A stretch of 64,000 nucleotides of DNA from Streptomyces sp. (GCF_019510245.1 NZ_JAEKKT010000187.1:1-64000), one strand, 5' to 3'. Counted from the first letter of the stretch, positions 16,859-25,800 are shown. Notes: generated from the letters alone by a model not told the origin. Numbers and translations are program-made.

Positions 16859-18049
16859 TCACAGCGCGATCGTCGGTTCTTCGTTGCCCAGCAGCAGTCG
16901 GCCGTAGGCTTCCTTGCCGATCTCGGGGGTGACGAGGGCGTGCCGGGCGGCGGTCTCGGAGTCCCGCCAGATGCGGTTCAGCACGTTGACCTCGGCGAAG
17001 GAACCCGCGCCGTTGGCGGTCAGCAGTCCGTCGATCGCGCCCGTGACCAGTTCGGCGACCACGCCGGTGTCATTGCGGATCCGGGCACGGGTCTCCAGGT
17101 CGAGCTGTCGGCGCTCGGCGGCGGCCCGGTCGATGTCGAGGCACATCCGTTCCACCGTCAGCTCGGCCAGGTGCAGCTTGGTGGCCGCACCGGCGACACC
17201 GAGCTGGTGGGTGGGGGAGAGCCGCGCCTCCTGGTAGCTGGTGTAGGCCACCGGCTTCCGGGGCAGCTTGGCCCGGGTGATCTCCAGCGCGTGCCGGCCC
17301 AGACCGATCTGCGGTGCGACGAGAATGGCGGCGGCGACCGCGTTGAAGGCCATCGACGCCATCCGTTCGTCGGTGTACGGCGTGAGATAGCGCCCCTCGA
17401 ACATGTCCTTGACCGGCTGGATCCGGTGATCGGGCACGAAGTGGTCTTCGACCACGATGGTGTCGCTGCCCGTGCCCTGCATTCCGGCGACGAACCAGGT
17501 CGGTTCGATCGTCCAGGCCTCCGCCGGGATCAGCGCCAGCGCCAGCTCGCCGCCCTCGACGGGGATGCCCAGAGACCCCCAGTCAGCGGCGAAGGAGCCC
17601 GAGGCGTACGGCCAGCGGCCACTGACGAGGTAACCGCCGTCGACCCGCTCCGACTTGCTGCCCGGGGAGAAGACGCCACACACCTTGGCCTTCGCGTTCG
17701 CACCGAAGACGTCCTCCTGGGCCTGGGCGGAGGAAGTCGAGGCGAACCCCGTGCCGACGGTCATCAGGGCGGCGATCCATCCGGTCGAGCCATCACCGCG
17801 GGCCACTTCCGCCACGGCGTCGACGGCGGTGCGCAACGTCGCCCCGTGGCCGCCGTACCGCTTGGGCACGAGCAGACGGAAGATGTCCGCGTCCTCCAGC
17901 GCCTTGACCACCTCGGGGGCCACTCGACGCGCCTCGGAACCTTGCATGGCGTATTCACGGATCAGCGGGACCAGGCCGGTGGCGCGGCCCACCAGCTCGG
18001 CGTCAGAGGCTTCGAGATCCGACACTGCGGCGCTGGACGTCATTGTCAT
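16859..18049 (-). CDS. Acyl-CoA dehydrogenase-fold flavin monooxygenase (HsaA/DszC-like)
   Basis: A 396 aa protein with the acyl-CoA dehydrogenase fold. It has the N-terminal helix LVPLIREYAMQGSEARRV, LLVPKRYGGHGA, GDGSTGWIAALM, CGVFSPGSK, YLVSGRWPYASGS and QGTGSDTIVVEDHFVP. This subset, unlike true dehydrogenases, uses reduced flavin and oxygen to hydroxylate aromatic rings or heteroatoms. The catalytic Glu of dehydrogenases is not evident. With the reductase at 16290 it likely hydroxylates a phenol ortho to an existing hydroxyl, preparing a catechol. It starts at ATG 18049 (second ATG 18043). Confidence 0.9.
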   Translation of the reverse strand: MTMTSSAAVSDLEASDAELVGRATGLVPLIREYAMQGSEARRVAPEVVKALEDADIFRLLVPKRYGGHGATLRTAVDAVAEVARGDGSTGWIAALMTVGTGFASTSSAQAQEDVFGANAKAKVCGVFSPGSKSERVDGGYLVSGRWPYASGSFAADWGSLGIPVEGGELALALIPAEAWTIEPTWFVAGMQGTGSDTIVVEDHFVPDHRIQPVKDMFEGRYLTPYTDERMASMAFNAVAAAILVAPQIGLGRHALEITRAKLPRKPVAYTSYQEARLSPTHQLGVAGAATKLHLAELTVERMCLDIDRAAAERRQLDLETRARIRNDTGVVAELVTGAIDGLLTANGAGSFAEVNVLNRIWRDSETAARHALVTPEIGKEAYGRLLLGNEEPTIAL

Positions 18050-18379
18050 GGTGCCTTTCCCAGAGAGCGACGTGGGTCGATGAATCTCATGACCGACGTA
18101 ACGGGGTGATGACAGCCAGCATGCGGATCCGCTTTGAGCGGCGTAAAGACCAGGGGCTTCACCAGAAGTTCGGGTCTGCGATGCATCAGACGCATGACGC
18201 GGCTCGCGCGAGATCGGGGACCGCACCCGGGCGTGACCTCGACGCCGATCTGGTGGGGTCGACCGCGGTCCGAGGCGAGGGCACAGGTTCGGGTGACCGT
18301 CGTGCGCGGCAGGCCCCGGCGGCACGGGCGGGGTTTCTTGGCCACGACCGCCAACGGGCAGAGCGCTCGGCTCACTGCA

Positions 18380-18416
18380 CCGGCAGCGGGGCATCGTACC
18401 GATGCCCCGCTGCCGG
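18380..18416 (-). terminator. Strong hairpin after the metalloprotease remnant
   Basis: Perfect 17-bp arms with a TAC loop (18380-18396 / 18400-18416), ten bases past the stop of the protease fragment. No U-tract, as usual in Streptomyces. The surrounding gap 18050-18425 otherwise holds no gene I can support. Confidence 0.8.
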
Positions 18417-18425
18417 CGGTCGGTG

Positions 18426-18842
18426 TCAGGACAGGAAGCTCCCGTAGGGGCCGTTCAGGATCTGGTTCTTCTGGCTCTGGTTGAAGTGGGTGTTCGGGTA
18501 GTCGTAGAAGGACGCGGACATCGGTGTGCCGTCGGTCGAGGCCGCGTCCGGCAGGCCGAAGGCGTGTCCGAGTTCGTGCACCATCCCCCCGTACCAGCGG
18601 TTCATCGACTGTCCGCTGGTGCCCGCGGCGCCGTCGGCGTCGTGCCCGCTCAGCACGACCCATCCGGGGCTGGCGCCCCCGCCCGCGCCTTCTCCCTCGG
18701 CGCTGATCTCGCCCACGTTGAGCCAGCGGCTGTCGGGGTTGTTCAGGCCGAACTTCCTGGCGAGTTCGTTCTGCATGTTGGTGACGGCCCACCAGTAACG
18801 GTCACCGCCGTTGGGTGTGCTCGAGCAGACCGGGACAGCCCC
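18426..18842 (-). pseudogene. Zinc metalloprotease, 5'-truncated
   Basis: The C-terminal about 138 aa of a secreted-type zinc protease. It keeps HELGHAFGLPD, the HExxHxxGxxD zinc motif of metzincin-like enzymes, plus a Trp/Asn-rich segment DRYWWAVTNMQNELARKFG before it. Coding sense continues upstream of the ATG at 18776 to a TAG at 18843. There is no signal peptide or pro-region, so the 5' part is gone. The break coincides with the start of unrelated GH127-like sequence on the other strand. Probably inactive. Confidence 0.75.
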
Positions 18843-18899
18843 CTACGACAACGATGTCGAATTCGTGCTGCGCGGGGCTCCCACCGCCCGAGGACGGAC

Positions 18900-19817
18900 C
18901 CGCCCCGCTCACGCCCCTCCCAGGAACAGGCGGACAACCCCTGACACACCTGCGCCTCGAGCAGCAGTGGAGCGAAGGGGACACGGTCACCGTGCGCCTT
19001 CGCCCGCGCATCAGCGCCGAACTGCTCCCCGACGGCTCGCCATGGTGTCGTTCCGCTACGGGCCCAGCGTCCTGGCGGCCGAGGGCGACCGGCGCGACCT
19101 GGTCGAGCTCTTCGCCGACGACTCCAGGATGGGTCACGTCGCCGGCGGCCCGTTGCGCCCCCTGGAACACCTGCCCATCGTACTCACCCGCAGCCCCGCC
19201 GACCTGAGGGCCGGCGTATGCCGACTCGCTCCGGACCGGCTGGGGTTCGCCCTGGATCACGTGACGCGCGACCGGGCGAGTCCGTCACCCTCGTCCCGTT
19301 CGCCGGCATCCACGACTCCCGCTACGTCATTTACTTCCCCCTGGCGGAACCGGAGCGCCTCCAGGTGCGGCGAGCGGAGCTGCGCGCGACCGACGAGGCG
19401 GCACTCGCTTTGCACGACCGCACGGTTGACGCCATTGCCGCCGGCGAGCAACAGCCCGAAAGCAACCACCGGTTCCTGGGGCACGACACGTGGTCCGGCC
19501 TCACCGACGGGCTGAGGTGGCGGGCTGCCACGGGATGGTGGTCCTACCGCCTGACCGACCGGGACGGCACCGCCACCGGCCTGCAGGTGACCCACCTCGC
19601 GGACGGGAGCGCCGGACCGACCCGCGTGTTGGTCGGCGGACAGACGCTGGGCATGATCAGTCCCTCTTCAGATCGCCAAGGCGAGGAAATCTCCCAGGTG
19701 TTCCCGCTCGACACGGACCGTACCGCCGGACCCGTCAAGGTTCGCTTCGAAGCGGCCGGCCCCGCAACCACCATCCGGCTGCGCGAAGTGCACCTGGTGC
19801 GACCATCCGCGACGTAG
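18900..19817 (+). pseudogene. GH127-like (beta-L-arabinofuranosidase) gene, truncated and frameshifted
   Basis: Three reading frames carry consecutive parts of one protein: LRLEQQWSEGDTVTVRLRP...LPDGSPW, then VSFRYGPSVLAAEGDRRDL...FALDHVTRD, then ESVTLVPFAGIHDSRYVIYFPL to the stop. These are the C-terminal beta-sandwich motifs of the GH127/DUF1680 family. The first shift (near 19043) looks like loss of one G; the second is at 19265-19280. The catalytic barrel is missing. No intact product is possible. Confidence 0.72.
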
Positions 19818-19845
19818 CCGAGGCGGCCGGGTCTCCACAGCAACT
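19805..19845 (+). pseudogene. LacI-family regulator stub
   Basis: Overlapping the end of the GH127-like relic is a frame reading ATIRDVAEAAG, the start of the LacI helix-turn-helix. It breaks one base later, where GGGGTCTCC would be expected but GGGTCTCC is present. No further LacI sequence follows, and the region to 19972 holds no gene. Confidence 0.5.
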
Positions 19846-19972
19846 GCCTCCGACGTCATCAATGGACCGGCTCACCGGGCGGACGGGCCCGCCCACCGCC
19901 GCGTCCCGGCACCTCTCGCGTGCCGCCCGACGCGCACCGGTCACGGCGACGGCACCACCATCGGTGGACGTC

Positions 19973-20745
19973 TCAGAACATCGCCTGGATGATCCCCACG
20001 GTGCGTGCCAGGTGCGGTTCGGAGCGTTCGGCGCGGTGGGCGACGGCCAGTTCCACACGCGCGTCGGCCCCGGCCAGCGGTAGGTAGGCGACGCCGTCGA
20101 GCGCCAGCGCGGTCACGGGCTTGGGTACGACGGCGACGCCGAGGCCGCCGGCCACGAGCGTGACCAGTGTCGAGGTCTCGCCGACCTCGTGGCGGATGTG
20201 CGGTTCGACACCGGCGTCGCGCAGCAGGCCCAGCACGACGTCGTACATCACCGACCGGCGGTCGGCGGAGTGCACGATCAGGTCGGCACCGGCGAGGTCC
20301 GCGGCGCGCAGCCGTTTCCGGCGGGCGAGGGGGTGGTCGACCGGTACGGCGACGACGAGCCGGTCCCGGCGCAGGGTGTGCACGGTGAGGGAGAGGTCGG
20401 CTGCCACAGGGCGCAGCAGCGCGACGTCGATGGCGCCGGTGCGCAGCGCCTCGACCTGGTCGGGCGCCAGCATCTCGCCGCGGAAGGAGAAGTCGACGCC
20501 GGGAAGCTCCTCCGTGAGGCGGCGCGAGAGCGTGGGCAGGAGGCTGTACGTCGCCGAGCCCACGCACCCGATCGAGAGGTGGCCCACCGCGCCGGCGGCG
20601 ACGAGCCGTGCGTGGTGGGCGGCCTCGTCGACGTCGGCGAGGATCGCGCGCCCGCTCGAGGTAGGCCCGGCCGGCCTCGGTGAGGTCGACGCGGCGGGTG
20701 GTGCGGTGGAGCAGTTCGACACCGAGTTCGGCCTCGAGTGGTGGC
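19973..20745 (-). pseudogene. LysR-family regulator, 5'-truncated
   Basis: The C-terminal effector domain of a LysR regulator is intact: VGHLSIGCVGSATYSLLPTL, RTGAIDVALLRPV, VAVPVDHPLARRKRLRAADL, VTLVAGGLGVAVVP. Toward the N-terminus the frame is shifted near 20665-20700: the other frame reads ELGVELLHRTTRRVDLTEAG, the normal linker after the HTH. The HTH itself is absent, replaced at about 20745 by an HNH gene. The fused frame of 387 codons is a recombination product, not a genuine two-domain protein. Confidence 0.75.
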
Positions 20746-21136
20746 GGAACCAGTCGCGGCGGTCGACGTCGGCAATCTCCCTCTGGGCTTGCTCAACTCG
20801 GCGCGGAATCCCAACATAGACCTCGGGACGCATCGCCCTACTGGTGAAGCCGAGCTTCGGGTAGCGGTGGTGCAGATCCATGTCACGGACCCAGTTGCGC
20901 GCTGTGCGCCCGTTCTTCCATCGATTGCAGTCACCGCACGCTGGCACGAAGTTCCACCAGATGTCTAGTCCCCGCTCTGCCACCGGCCTCTCATGATCGA
21001 GCGTGGTAGCGCGCGACCGTCCGCAGTAGACACAGATCCCACGGTGTGCGGTCAGGACCATGAGCCATACCCATGTCGGCTGAACTCCACGACTACCACG
21101 CGGTGTTGCCATCTGCCCCGTAGCCACGCCCCCCAT
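20746..21136 (-). pseudogene. HNH endonuclease, 3' end lost
   Basis: About 130 codons of an HNH nuclease: CVYCGRSRATTLDHERP, then NFVPACGDCNRWKNGRT. The two CxxC zinc knuckles, the His after LD and the Asn are visible. Coding sense ends in RRDWFRHH, at the join with the LysR remnant. HNH proteins of this size are common on actinomycete plasmids and near integrated elements. It may still be translated as a chimera; whether the nuclease half is active is unknown. Confidence 0.65.
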
Positions 21137-21288
21137 TGTGCTGTCAGGAATTGGGGAGCGATCTTAGCGCCGACAGCTGACAATCCAGTGGTTGAGGAGG
21201 GTCTCCGCCTGCTCGCGAGGCGGGTGAACGCTCGGGCACGCAAGGAAGAACAGGCGTCTCGATCTCTCCAGGAGGGGGAGACGGCGGG

Positions 21289-21600
21289 TCAGCGGACTTC
21301 TGTCTCTGACCGTTTGAGGTCGGGCGGGTAGCCCTTTGCGCGGAGCCAGGCGTCCAGGGCGAGAGCGACGATGTCACCGTGAGGGATGTCGGTGTCGGCG
21401 TTGCAGCGGCGGATCCGGCGCTGGAACTGAAGAACTTCAGGGACGGCGTGGTTGAGCTGCCCTCGCTTGGTGTGCCGGTCTTTGATGATGTTCAGGGTGT
21501 CCGGGTGCGGGGTGAGAGCGTCGTCGGTGGGCTGGAACTCGGCGTCGAGGGCGTCGGCGATTTCACGCAGTCGGCGGGCGTAGGGGGAGTGATCAGGCAC
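21289..21600 (-). CDS. Small protein sharing the C-terminal domain of the ParB-like protein
   Basis: A 103 aa protein starting at GTG 21600 with GGAG upstream. Its second half (VPEVLQFQRRIRRCNADTD, PHGDIVALALDAWLRAKGY) aligns with the end of the protein at 21727 (VPTALKLKKRIKRFALDNEL, PMGDIVSVALDEWLTARGF). The shared block is basic and helical, so DNA binding or dimerisation is likely. It has no proline-rich arm. A terminator-like hairpin separates it from the par genes, so it may be separately transcribed. Function inferred only. Confidence 0.7.
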   Translation of the reverse strand: MPDHSPYARRLREIADALDAEFQPTDDALTPHPDTLNIIKDRHTKRGQLNHAVPEVLQFQRRIRRCNADTDIPHGDIVALALDAWLRAKGYPPDLKRSETEVR

Positions 21601-21672
21601 GAGAGCTGCTCCGGTCGGTCCGGCTAGGCGGATGGCTATCCGCCTACTGGGCTATTGGAATAGTCGGCAGAA

Positions 21673-21707
21673 GGGGCGGCCGCATCCCGGCGTGGGTTGG
21701 CCGCCCC
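21673..21707 (-). terminator. Hairpin after the ParB-like gene
   Basis: GGGGCGGCC (21673-21681) pairs with GGCCGCCCC (21699-21707) across a 17-base loop, 20 bases past the stop at 21727. Confidence 0.6.
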
Positions 21708-21726
21708 TCGTGCACTGCAGTTGGGC

Positions 21727-22581
21727 TCAGAACCCGCGGGCGGTGAGCCACTCGTCCAGCGCGACCGAGACGATGTCGCCCATGGGCAGGTGATCGAGTT
21801 CGTTGTCCAGTGCGAAGCGTTTGATCCGCTTCTTCAGCTTCAGTGCAGTAGGGACCGACGAGTCGAGGCTCTCGCGCGCGATGATGCGCTGGTTGAGAAC
21901 GACGGCCGTCTCAGGAATGTCTTTGGGACGGCCGGATCCCTGAGCCCACGGTGTTCCTTCGCTGGGCGCTGCCTGCGATTGCACGTTCTGTTCCTGGCGA
22001 GCCCGTGGAATATCGTTCTTCACCGGGAAACCGTTGCCGCCTGCCGCCGGAGGAGCTACCGGGCGAAGCGCCACCTCGGCGGCCGGGGCTGCGCCAGGAG
22101 CCGCAGCCGGGCCGTGCCGCGGAACGGGCTCGGTCGGCCGCGTGGGCTGGACCGCAGGTGCTGCGGGTTCGGAAGCCGGGAGCACAGGCGGCACCCGTGT
22201 CTCCATTGGCTCCCCAGCGAAATCCATCCTCGTCCCGGGGGCGGCGACGCCCAGATGCCCGGCGTCTGGCTCCGTCACGGGGCCGCTCTGTGTGACCTCA
22301 ACGGTCGGCTGGGCGGAGGGCTCCGCCACTGCGGGCGCCGCCTCGGTCCGGCCCCGTGCCGACCGCTCGACGGGAACCGTCGAAGGAGCGGACTGAACCT
22401 GCGGCTCGCCGGCAGGGGGACCACCTTCGCCGCGAGCGGCGTCCTGTTCGGCGACGAACTGCTCCGGCGTGAGTTCAGCGGCCGGCGGAGGGGGCGGCGG
22501 GGTTGTCCTTTTGGCCCCGCCCAGGGTGCGACCGCCTGTGCGGCGGGCCGGAGGCTTCGGCCTTTCGTTCTTTTCACTCAT
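21727..22581 (-). CDS. ParB-like partition partner, proline/alanine-rich
   Basis: A 284 aa protein. Residues 1-25 are basic (KNERPKPPARRTGGRTLGGAKR), about 26-200 are a low-complexity Pro/Ala/Glu arm, and the last 65 form a compact basic helical domain ending ALDEWLTARGF. No classical ParB/KorB box is visible, so it would be a non-canonical centromere-binding protein. The start overlaps the ParA stop by four bases (ATGA), which ties the two together. It is the presumed ParA partner in segregation of the replicon. Confidence 0.7.
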   Translation of the reverse strand: MSEKNERPKPPARRTGGRTLGGAKRTTPPPPPPAAELTPEQFVAEQDAARGEGGPPAGEPQVQSAPSTVPVERSARGRTEAAPAVAEPSAQPTVEVTQSGPVTEPDAGHLGVAAPGTRMDFAGEPMETRVPPVLPASEPAAPAVQPTRPTEPVPRHGPAAAPGAAPAAEVALRPVAPPAAGGNGFPVKNDIPRARQEQNVQSQAAPSEGTPWAQGSGRPKDIPETAVVLNQRIIARESLDSSVPTALKLKKRIKRFALDNELDHLPMGDIVSVALDEWLTARGF

Positions 22582-23294
22582 GCCTCGGTCAGCTCCATCA
22601 TCAGGTTGGCGTACTCGCTCAGTTCGGTCGGGATCTCGCCGAAGGCCTCCATGTAGTGCACCCAGGAGTGAATGACCGTCTCGGCGAGCGGGAACGGCTC
22701 GTCGCGGTCCGGGCCGATGCCCTCGCCCTTCGCGGGCTGAAGCAGCTTGTCCTTCGCGGTGCGGGGCAGGCTGGTGCGGTCGTCGGCCTTGACCATCACG
22801 ACGTGGGCGGTGACGTCGTGCTCGTTGCGGGCGGCGGCGCGCTCGGCCTCGTCGAAGGTGGCGACGAGCTTGCGGCGCTCGATCTTGGTGGGGGCGACCG
22901 GCACGAGCAGCAGGTTCGCCTCGGTAACAGCCTCGTGGAAGATGCGCGCGCTGCCGCCGCCGGCGTCGACCACGATCGCGCCGAACTGGGCGCGCTTGGC
23001 GCGGATGTACTCGGCGATGTCGTCGAACGGGTACCGCTCGATGACCAGGTTGGCGGGGATGTCGAAGCCTTCGGCCTGGGCGACTTTGAACCAGTCCCAG
23101 GCGGACTGGCTGGTCGCGTCGGCGTCCAGCAGCAGCGTCGGCAGGTCGAGGACGACCGCGTAGTAGAGGGCGATGAACCAGGCGGAGGTGGTCTTGCCGG
23201 TGCCGCCCTTGAGCATGCCGACAACGATCACGGAGGCGTCCCAGGCGTGGGCTGTGGCCGCCGCCAGGCTCTTGTGACGGGTGTTCTCGTTCAC
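22578..23294 (-). CDS. parA: ParA-type partition ATPase
   Basis: A 238 aa P-loop ATPase of the MinD/ParA family. The deviant Walker A is KGGTGKTT (residues 29-36), Walker A' is LLLDADATSQSAWDW and the Walker B-like strand is AIVVDAGGGSA. GTG 23294 (frame GTG-AAC-GAG-AAC) is chosen because the preceding frame lacks ParA-like sequence and GGAG lies upstream. There is no N-terminal HTH, so it is a small (type Ib-like) ParA. With the following gene it should secure plasmid inheritance. Confidence 0.92.
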   Translation of the reverse strand: MNENTRHKSLAAATAHAWDASVIVVGMLKGGTGKTTSAWFIALYYAVVLDLPTLLLDADATSQSAWDWFKVAQAEGFDIPANLVIERYPFDDIAEYIRAKRAQFGAIVVDAGGGSARIFHEAVTEANLLLVPVAPTKIERRKLVATFDEAERAAARNEHDVTAHVVMVKADDRTSLPRTAKDKLLQPAKGEGIGPDRDEPFPLAETVIHSWVHYMEAFGEIPTELSEYANLMMELTEA

Positions 23295-23475
23295 GTGTGT
23301 TCGATCTCCAGAAGGTAGAGGGGTGTTGTTTGTGCGGCCGGTGCGGTCGCACGCGCTTCGCGCGGCGCTGGTGGAGGGGCGCGTGCCGCGCGGCTGCGGC
23401 GGGGATGGCACCACTGCGCAGTCGGCAGCTGACCGGTACGCCCGGCAAGACCAGCGAGGGCACAGCCTGGGTGGG

Positions 23476-24051
23476 TCACGACCGCTCCCCCTCGCCGGGA
23501 GTACGGCCATGTCGGTGCTGGGGCCGCATGGGGGTCTGCGCCTGGTGAAGGAGCCGGTAGACCGTGGCGACCGAGTAGTTGCAGTCCTCAGCCAGCTCCG
23601 GCACAGAGGCGCCAGCCTCGTACCGGACCCGCAGGGACACCGCGAGCTTCTGCCGCTCGGCGGCCCGCGCCGCGGCGCGCATCCGCAGTGCCTGCTGCGT
23701 GGTGCGCACAGCGCCGCCGGCCTCGATCAGCAGGCGCCGGGCAGCACGCCTCGTCCCAGCCCCCGCCGCGGCGAGCTCGGTGAGGGTCGCGCCGTGCTGC
23801 TCGTACAGGGTGCGCAGGTGGGCCGCGAGCCGCTGGCGCGCTTGCGGATCCTGGCGCATCCGGCGGGTCTGCCACGACGTGCGCATCACCGTGCCGGCAT
23901 CGTGCAGCCGATTGAGCACCGTGCCGTACGACAGCCCACTGGCAGCGACGAGTTCGTCGACCGTAGCCCCGGACTCGTACTGCTCGCGCAGAGCCTCAGG
24001 CGTCACCGGCCGGTTCTCGGCTGCGGTGGTTGGAGGGCGTTGTGGGTTCAT
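23476..24051 (-). CDS. Protein of three tandem helix-turn-helix repeats
   Basis: A 191 aa protein made of three similar modules of about 55-60 aa. Each has L-R-x-x-Y-E/x-x-x-G-A-[ST], then an HTH: YESGATVDELVAASGLSYGTV, YEQHGATLTELAAAGAGTRRA, YEAGASVPELAEDCNYSVAT. Each ends in an L..AG/AQ..[VM]R turn. The start overlaps the replication-gene stop by four bases (ATGA). Such an array could read several spaced sites, for example the 10-bp repeats upstream of the initiator. I do not know a named family; role in replication or copy control is inferred. Confidence 0.75.
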   Translation of the reverse strand: MNPQRPPTTAAENRPVTPEALREQYESGATVDELVAASGLSYGTVLNRLHDAGTVMRTSWQTRRMRQDPQARQRLAAHLRTLYEQHGATLTELAAAGAGTRRAARRLLIEAGGAVRTTQQALRMRAAARAAERQKLAVSLRVRYEAGASVPELAEDCNYSVATVYRLLHQAQTPMRPQHRHGRTPGEGERS

Positions 24052-25553
24052 GCGGCGGAGTTCCATTCGCTGAGGGCTTCGGCATGGGCGGCGGCCAGCT
24101 CGTCGTAACTGCGCTGGTCCGATGGGGTGATGAGGATCAGGCGGCCATCGGTGGCGATGCGCCAGTCGGTGGCAGGGCGGCCGGTGGCCGGGTCGAGGAC
24201 ACCTCCGCCCGGGGCGTGCCACGCGGGCGGGATCTCGTCGGGCCGTGGTGCGGGGACCAGTACCTGGTGCCCGTCGCGGACGATGACCACGGCCTTGCTC
24301 CGGTGCTCCGCGAGCCGCTCCAGTGCCTCCCGGTACGCCGCACGCTGAGCCGCGTGCCGGGCTTTGCGGCGGGCTGCAACGCCCGTGGTGCAGTGGTGCT
24401 CGGCGACCTCGTCCCAGCCCTGTGCCGGAGCTGCTTCCGGGCCGGTATCAGACTCAGGACGGCTGTTACCGATGCCCTCCAGAGCCCGTGGCGCGAGGGA
24501 CCAGGTCTCCCCGGTCTGGTGGGCGAGGCCGTGGTAGGCGAGGCGTTGCAGGGTCCGATAGGTGGTCGCTCGCGAGACCGAGGAAGTACCGACGAGCTCC
24601 CTGACCGTCTGGGCGGGACGCTGGTGCAGAGCGCTGATGAGCATGAGGGCGGCACCGCCGAGGCCATGTCGGGCAAAGGCGTCGTGGCCCATGAGTCGGC
24701 CGAGGACGGTGGAATCGATATCGGCCGTCGTGGCCGTCTCAGGGGTGGTCCACTCCTCAAGTGCCGGGTCGGGGGGGAACTGAGTGGTCCAGAAACGAGA
24801 CGGCAGAACCGGGGCACCGTCGCCGGGGGCGCTGCCGTCGCCCAGGTACCAGGTCGAACCCTCCCGGCCGTGACCGGTCCGCAGCCGACGAAGCCAGCCG
24901 CCTGGTTTGAGGACGGTGTCGTAGACGGCCCGCAGCGTGGTGCGGGAGATGCCCGCTTCCTCCGCGGTCTGCCGTTCACTGGCGTGGTGCAGGGGGCCGC
25001 CCGCGATCTCGGCGAAGGTCAGATGCGCCCGCAGCACCCGCAGCGCGGTCCGTCCCCGCTCCCCGCGCCAGGGCGTCGTCTCGATCCGGTCCCGCAGCGC
25101 GGCGAGAACCTCGTACGCGTCGTGCCGGGACCCCAGCGCCATGCTGGCGCTGACAGCTGCCGTAGCGCTGGCCCACACCCGGCGGATGTAGTCCAGAGCG
25201 CCGGACTGCCCGGAGCGCAGCGCGATGTGCCGGGCGTGCCTGCCGCCTTCGTGGTCGGGGTGCAGCAGCAGTCGGGTGAGCTGGTCGATGGTGCCGCCGG
25301 CGCGGGCCACATGGCAGGCGATGGCCGCCGTGATCCGGTGGCCATGCTCGGCCGCGCCCTGGCGGTCGTCCCGCAGGGCCACGGTTCGGCCGTCAGTGTT
25401 GAGCCTGCTGTAACTGCCGGTGGCGTAGCGGCCGGTGAGGTCGCCGAGCAGAATGAGATCGGTCGCAGCCGACGGCAGTGGGGCGTATTCCCTAATGCCG
25501 TGGAATTGGGTCGAGTGACGTTGAGAGAGGGCTTTGTGGGTGCTGTCTGGCAC
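24048..25553 (-). CDS. Putative plasmid replication initiator
   Basis: A 501 aa protein. The N-terminal 150 residues (LGDLTGRYATGSYSRL, HRITAAIACHVARAGG, LLLHPDHEGGRHAR) are matched by the fragment at 48272. The middle has winged-helix-like segments (AEEAGISRTTLRAVYDTVLK; VRELVGTSSVSRATTYRTLQRL). GTG 25553 is chosen because it aligns with the ATG of the second copy (shared GACGACCCCA before both). The gene is preceded by spaced repeats and followed, with overlap, by the HTH-repeat gene and then par genes, the usual layout of a replicon core. Homology to a named Rep family was not established. Confidence 0.65.
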   Translation of the reverse strand: MPDSTHKALSQRHSTQFHGIREYAPLPSAATDLILLGDLTGRYATGSYSRLNTDGRTVALRDDRQGAAEHGHRITAAIACHVARAGGTIDQLTRLLLHPDHEGGRHARHIALRSGQSGALDYIRRVWASATAAVSASMALGSRHDAYEVLAALRDRIETTPWRGERGRTALRVLRAHLTFAEIAGGPLHHASERQTAEEAGISRTTLRAVYDTVLKPGGWLRRLRTGHGREGSTWYLGDGSAPGDGAPVLPSRFWTTQFPPDPALEEWTTPETATTADIDSTVLGRLMGHDAFARHGLGGAALMLISALHQRPAQTVRELVGTSSVSRATTYRTLQRLAYHGLAHQTGETWSLAPRALEGIGNSRPESDTGPEAAPAQGWDEVAEHHCTTGVAARRKARHAAQRAAYREALERLAEHRSKAVVIVRDGHQVLVPAPRPDEIPPAWHAPGGGVLDPATGRPATDWRIATDGRLILITPSDQRSYDELAAAHAEALSEWNSAA

Positions 25554-25800
25554 GGTGGGGTCGTCTCGCAAAGACGTGGGCGCCACCCAGGCCCGCTAAA
25601 ACCACGGGTGGTGCCCGGAACCAACCTCCATCGGCGCCGGCAAGATCTCCAGGACGGCCATCCTGAAGACCCTTTTCTGCCCGGCCCCGAGCGGAGGCAG
25701 GCGTCCCCATCGCAGCTCGACCGAGGTCGAAACAGAGCACCGCCAGAGTGGTCCACTCTTGATCCACACCGGCCAACTCGGGTCCGTCAGATGCCAGTTG

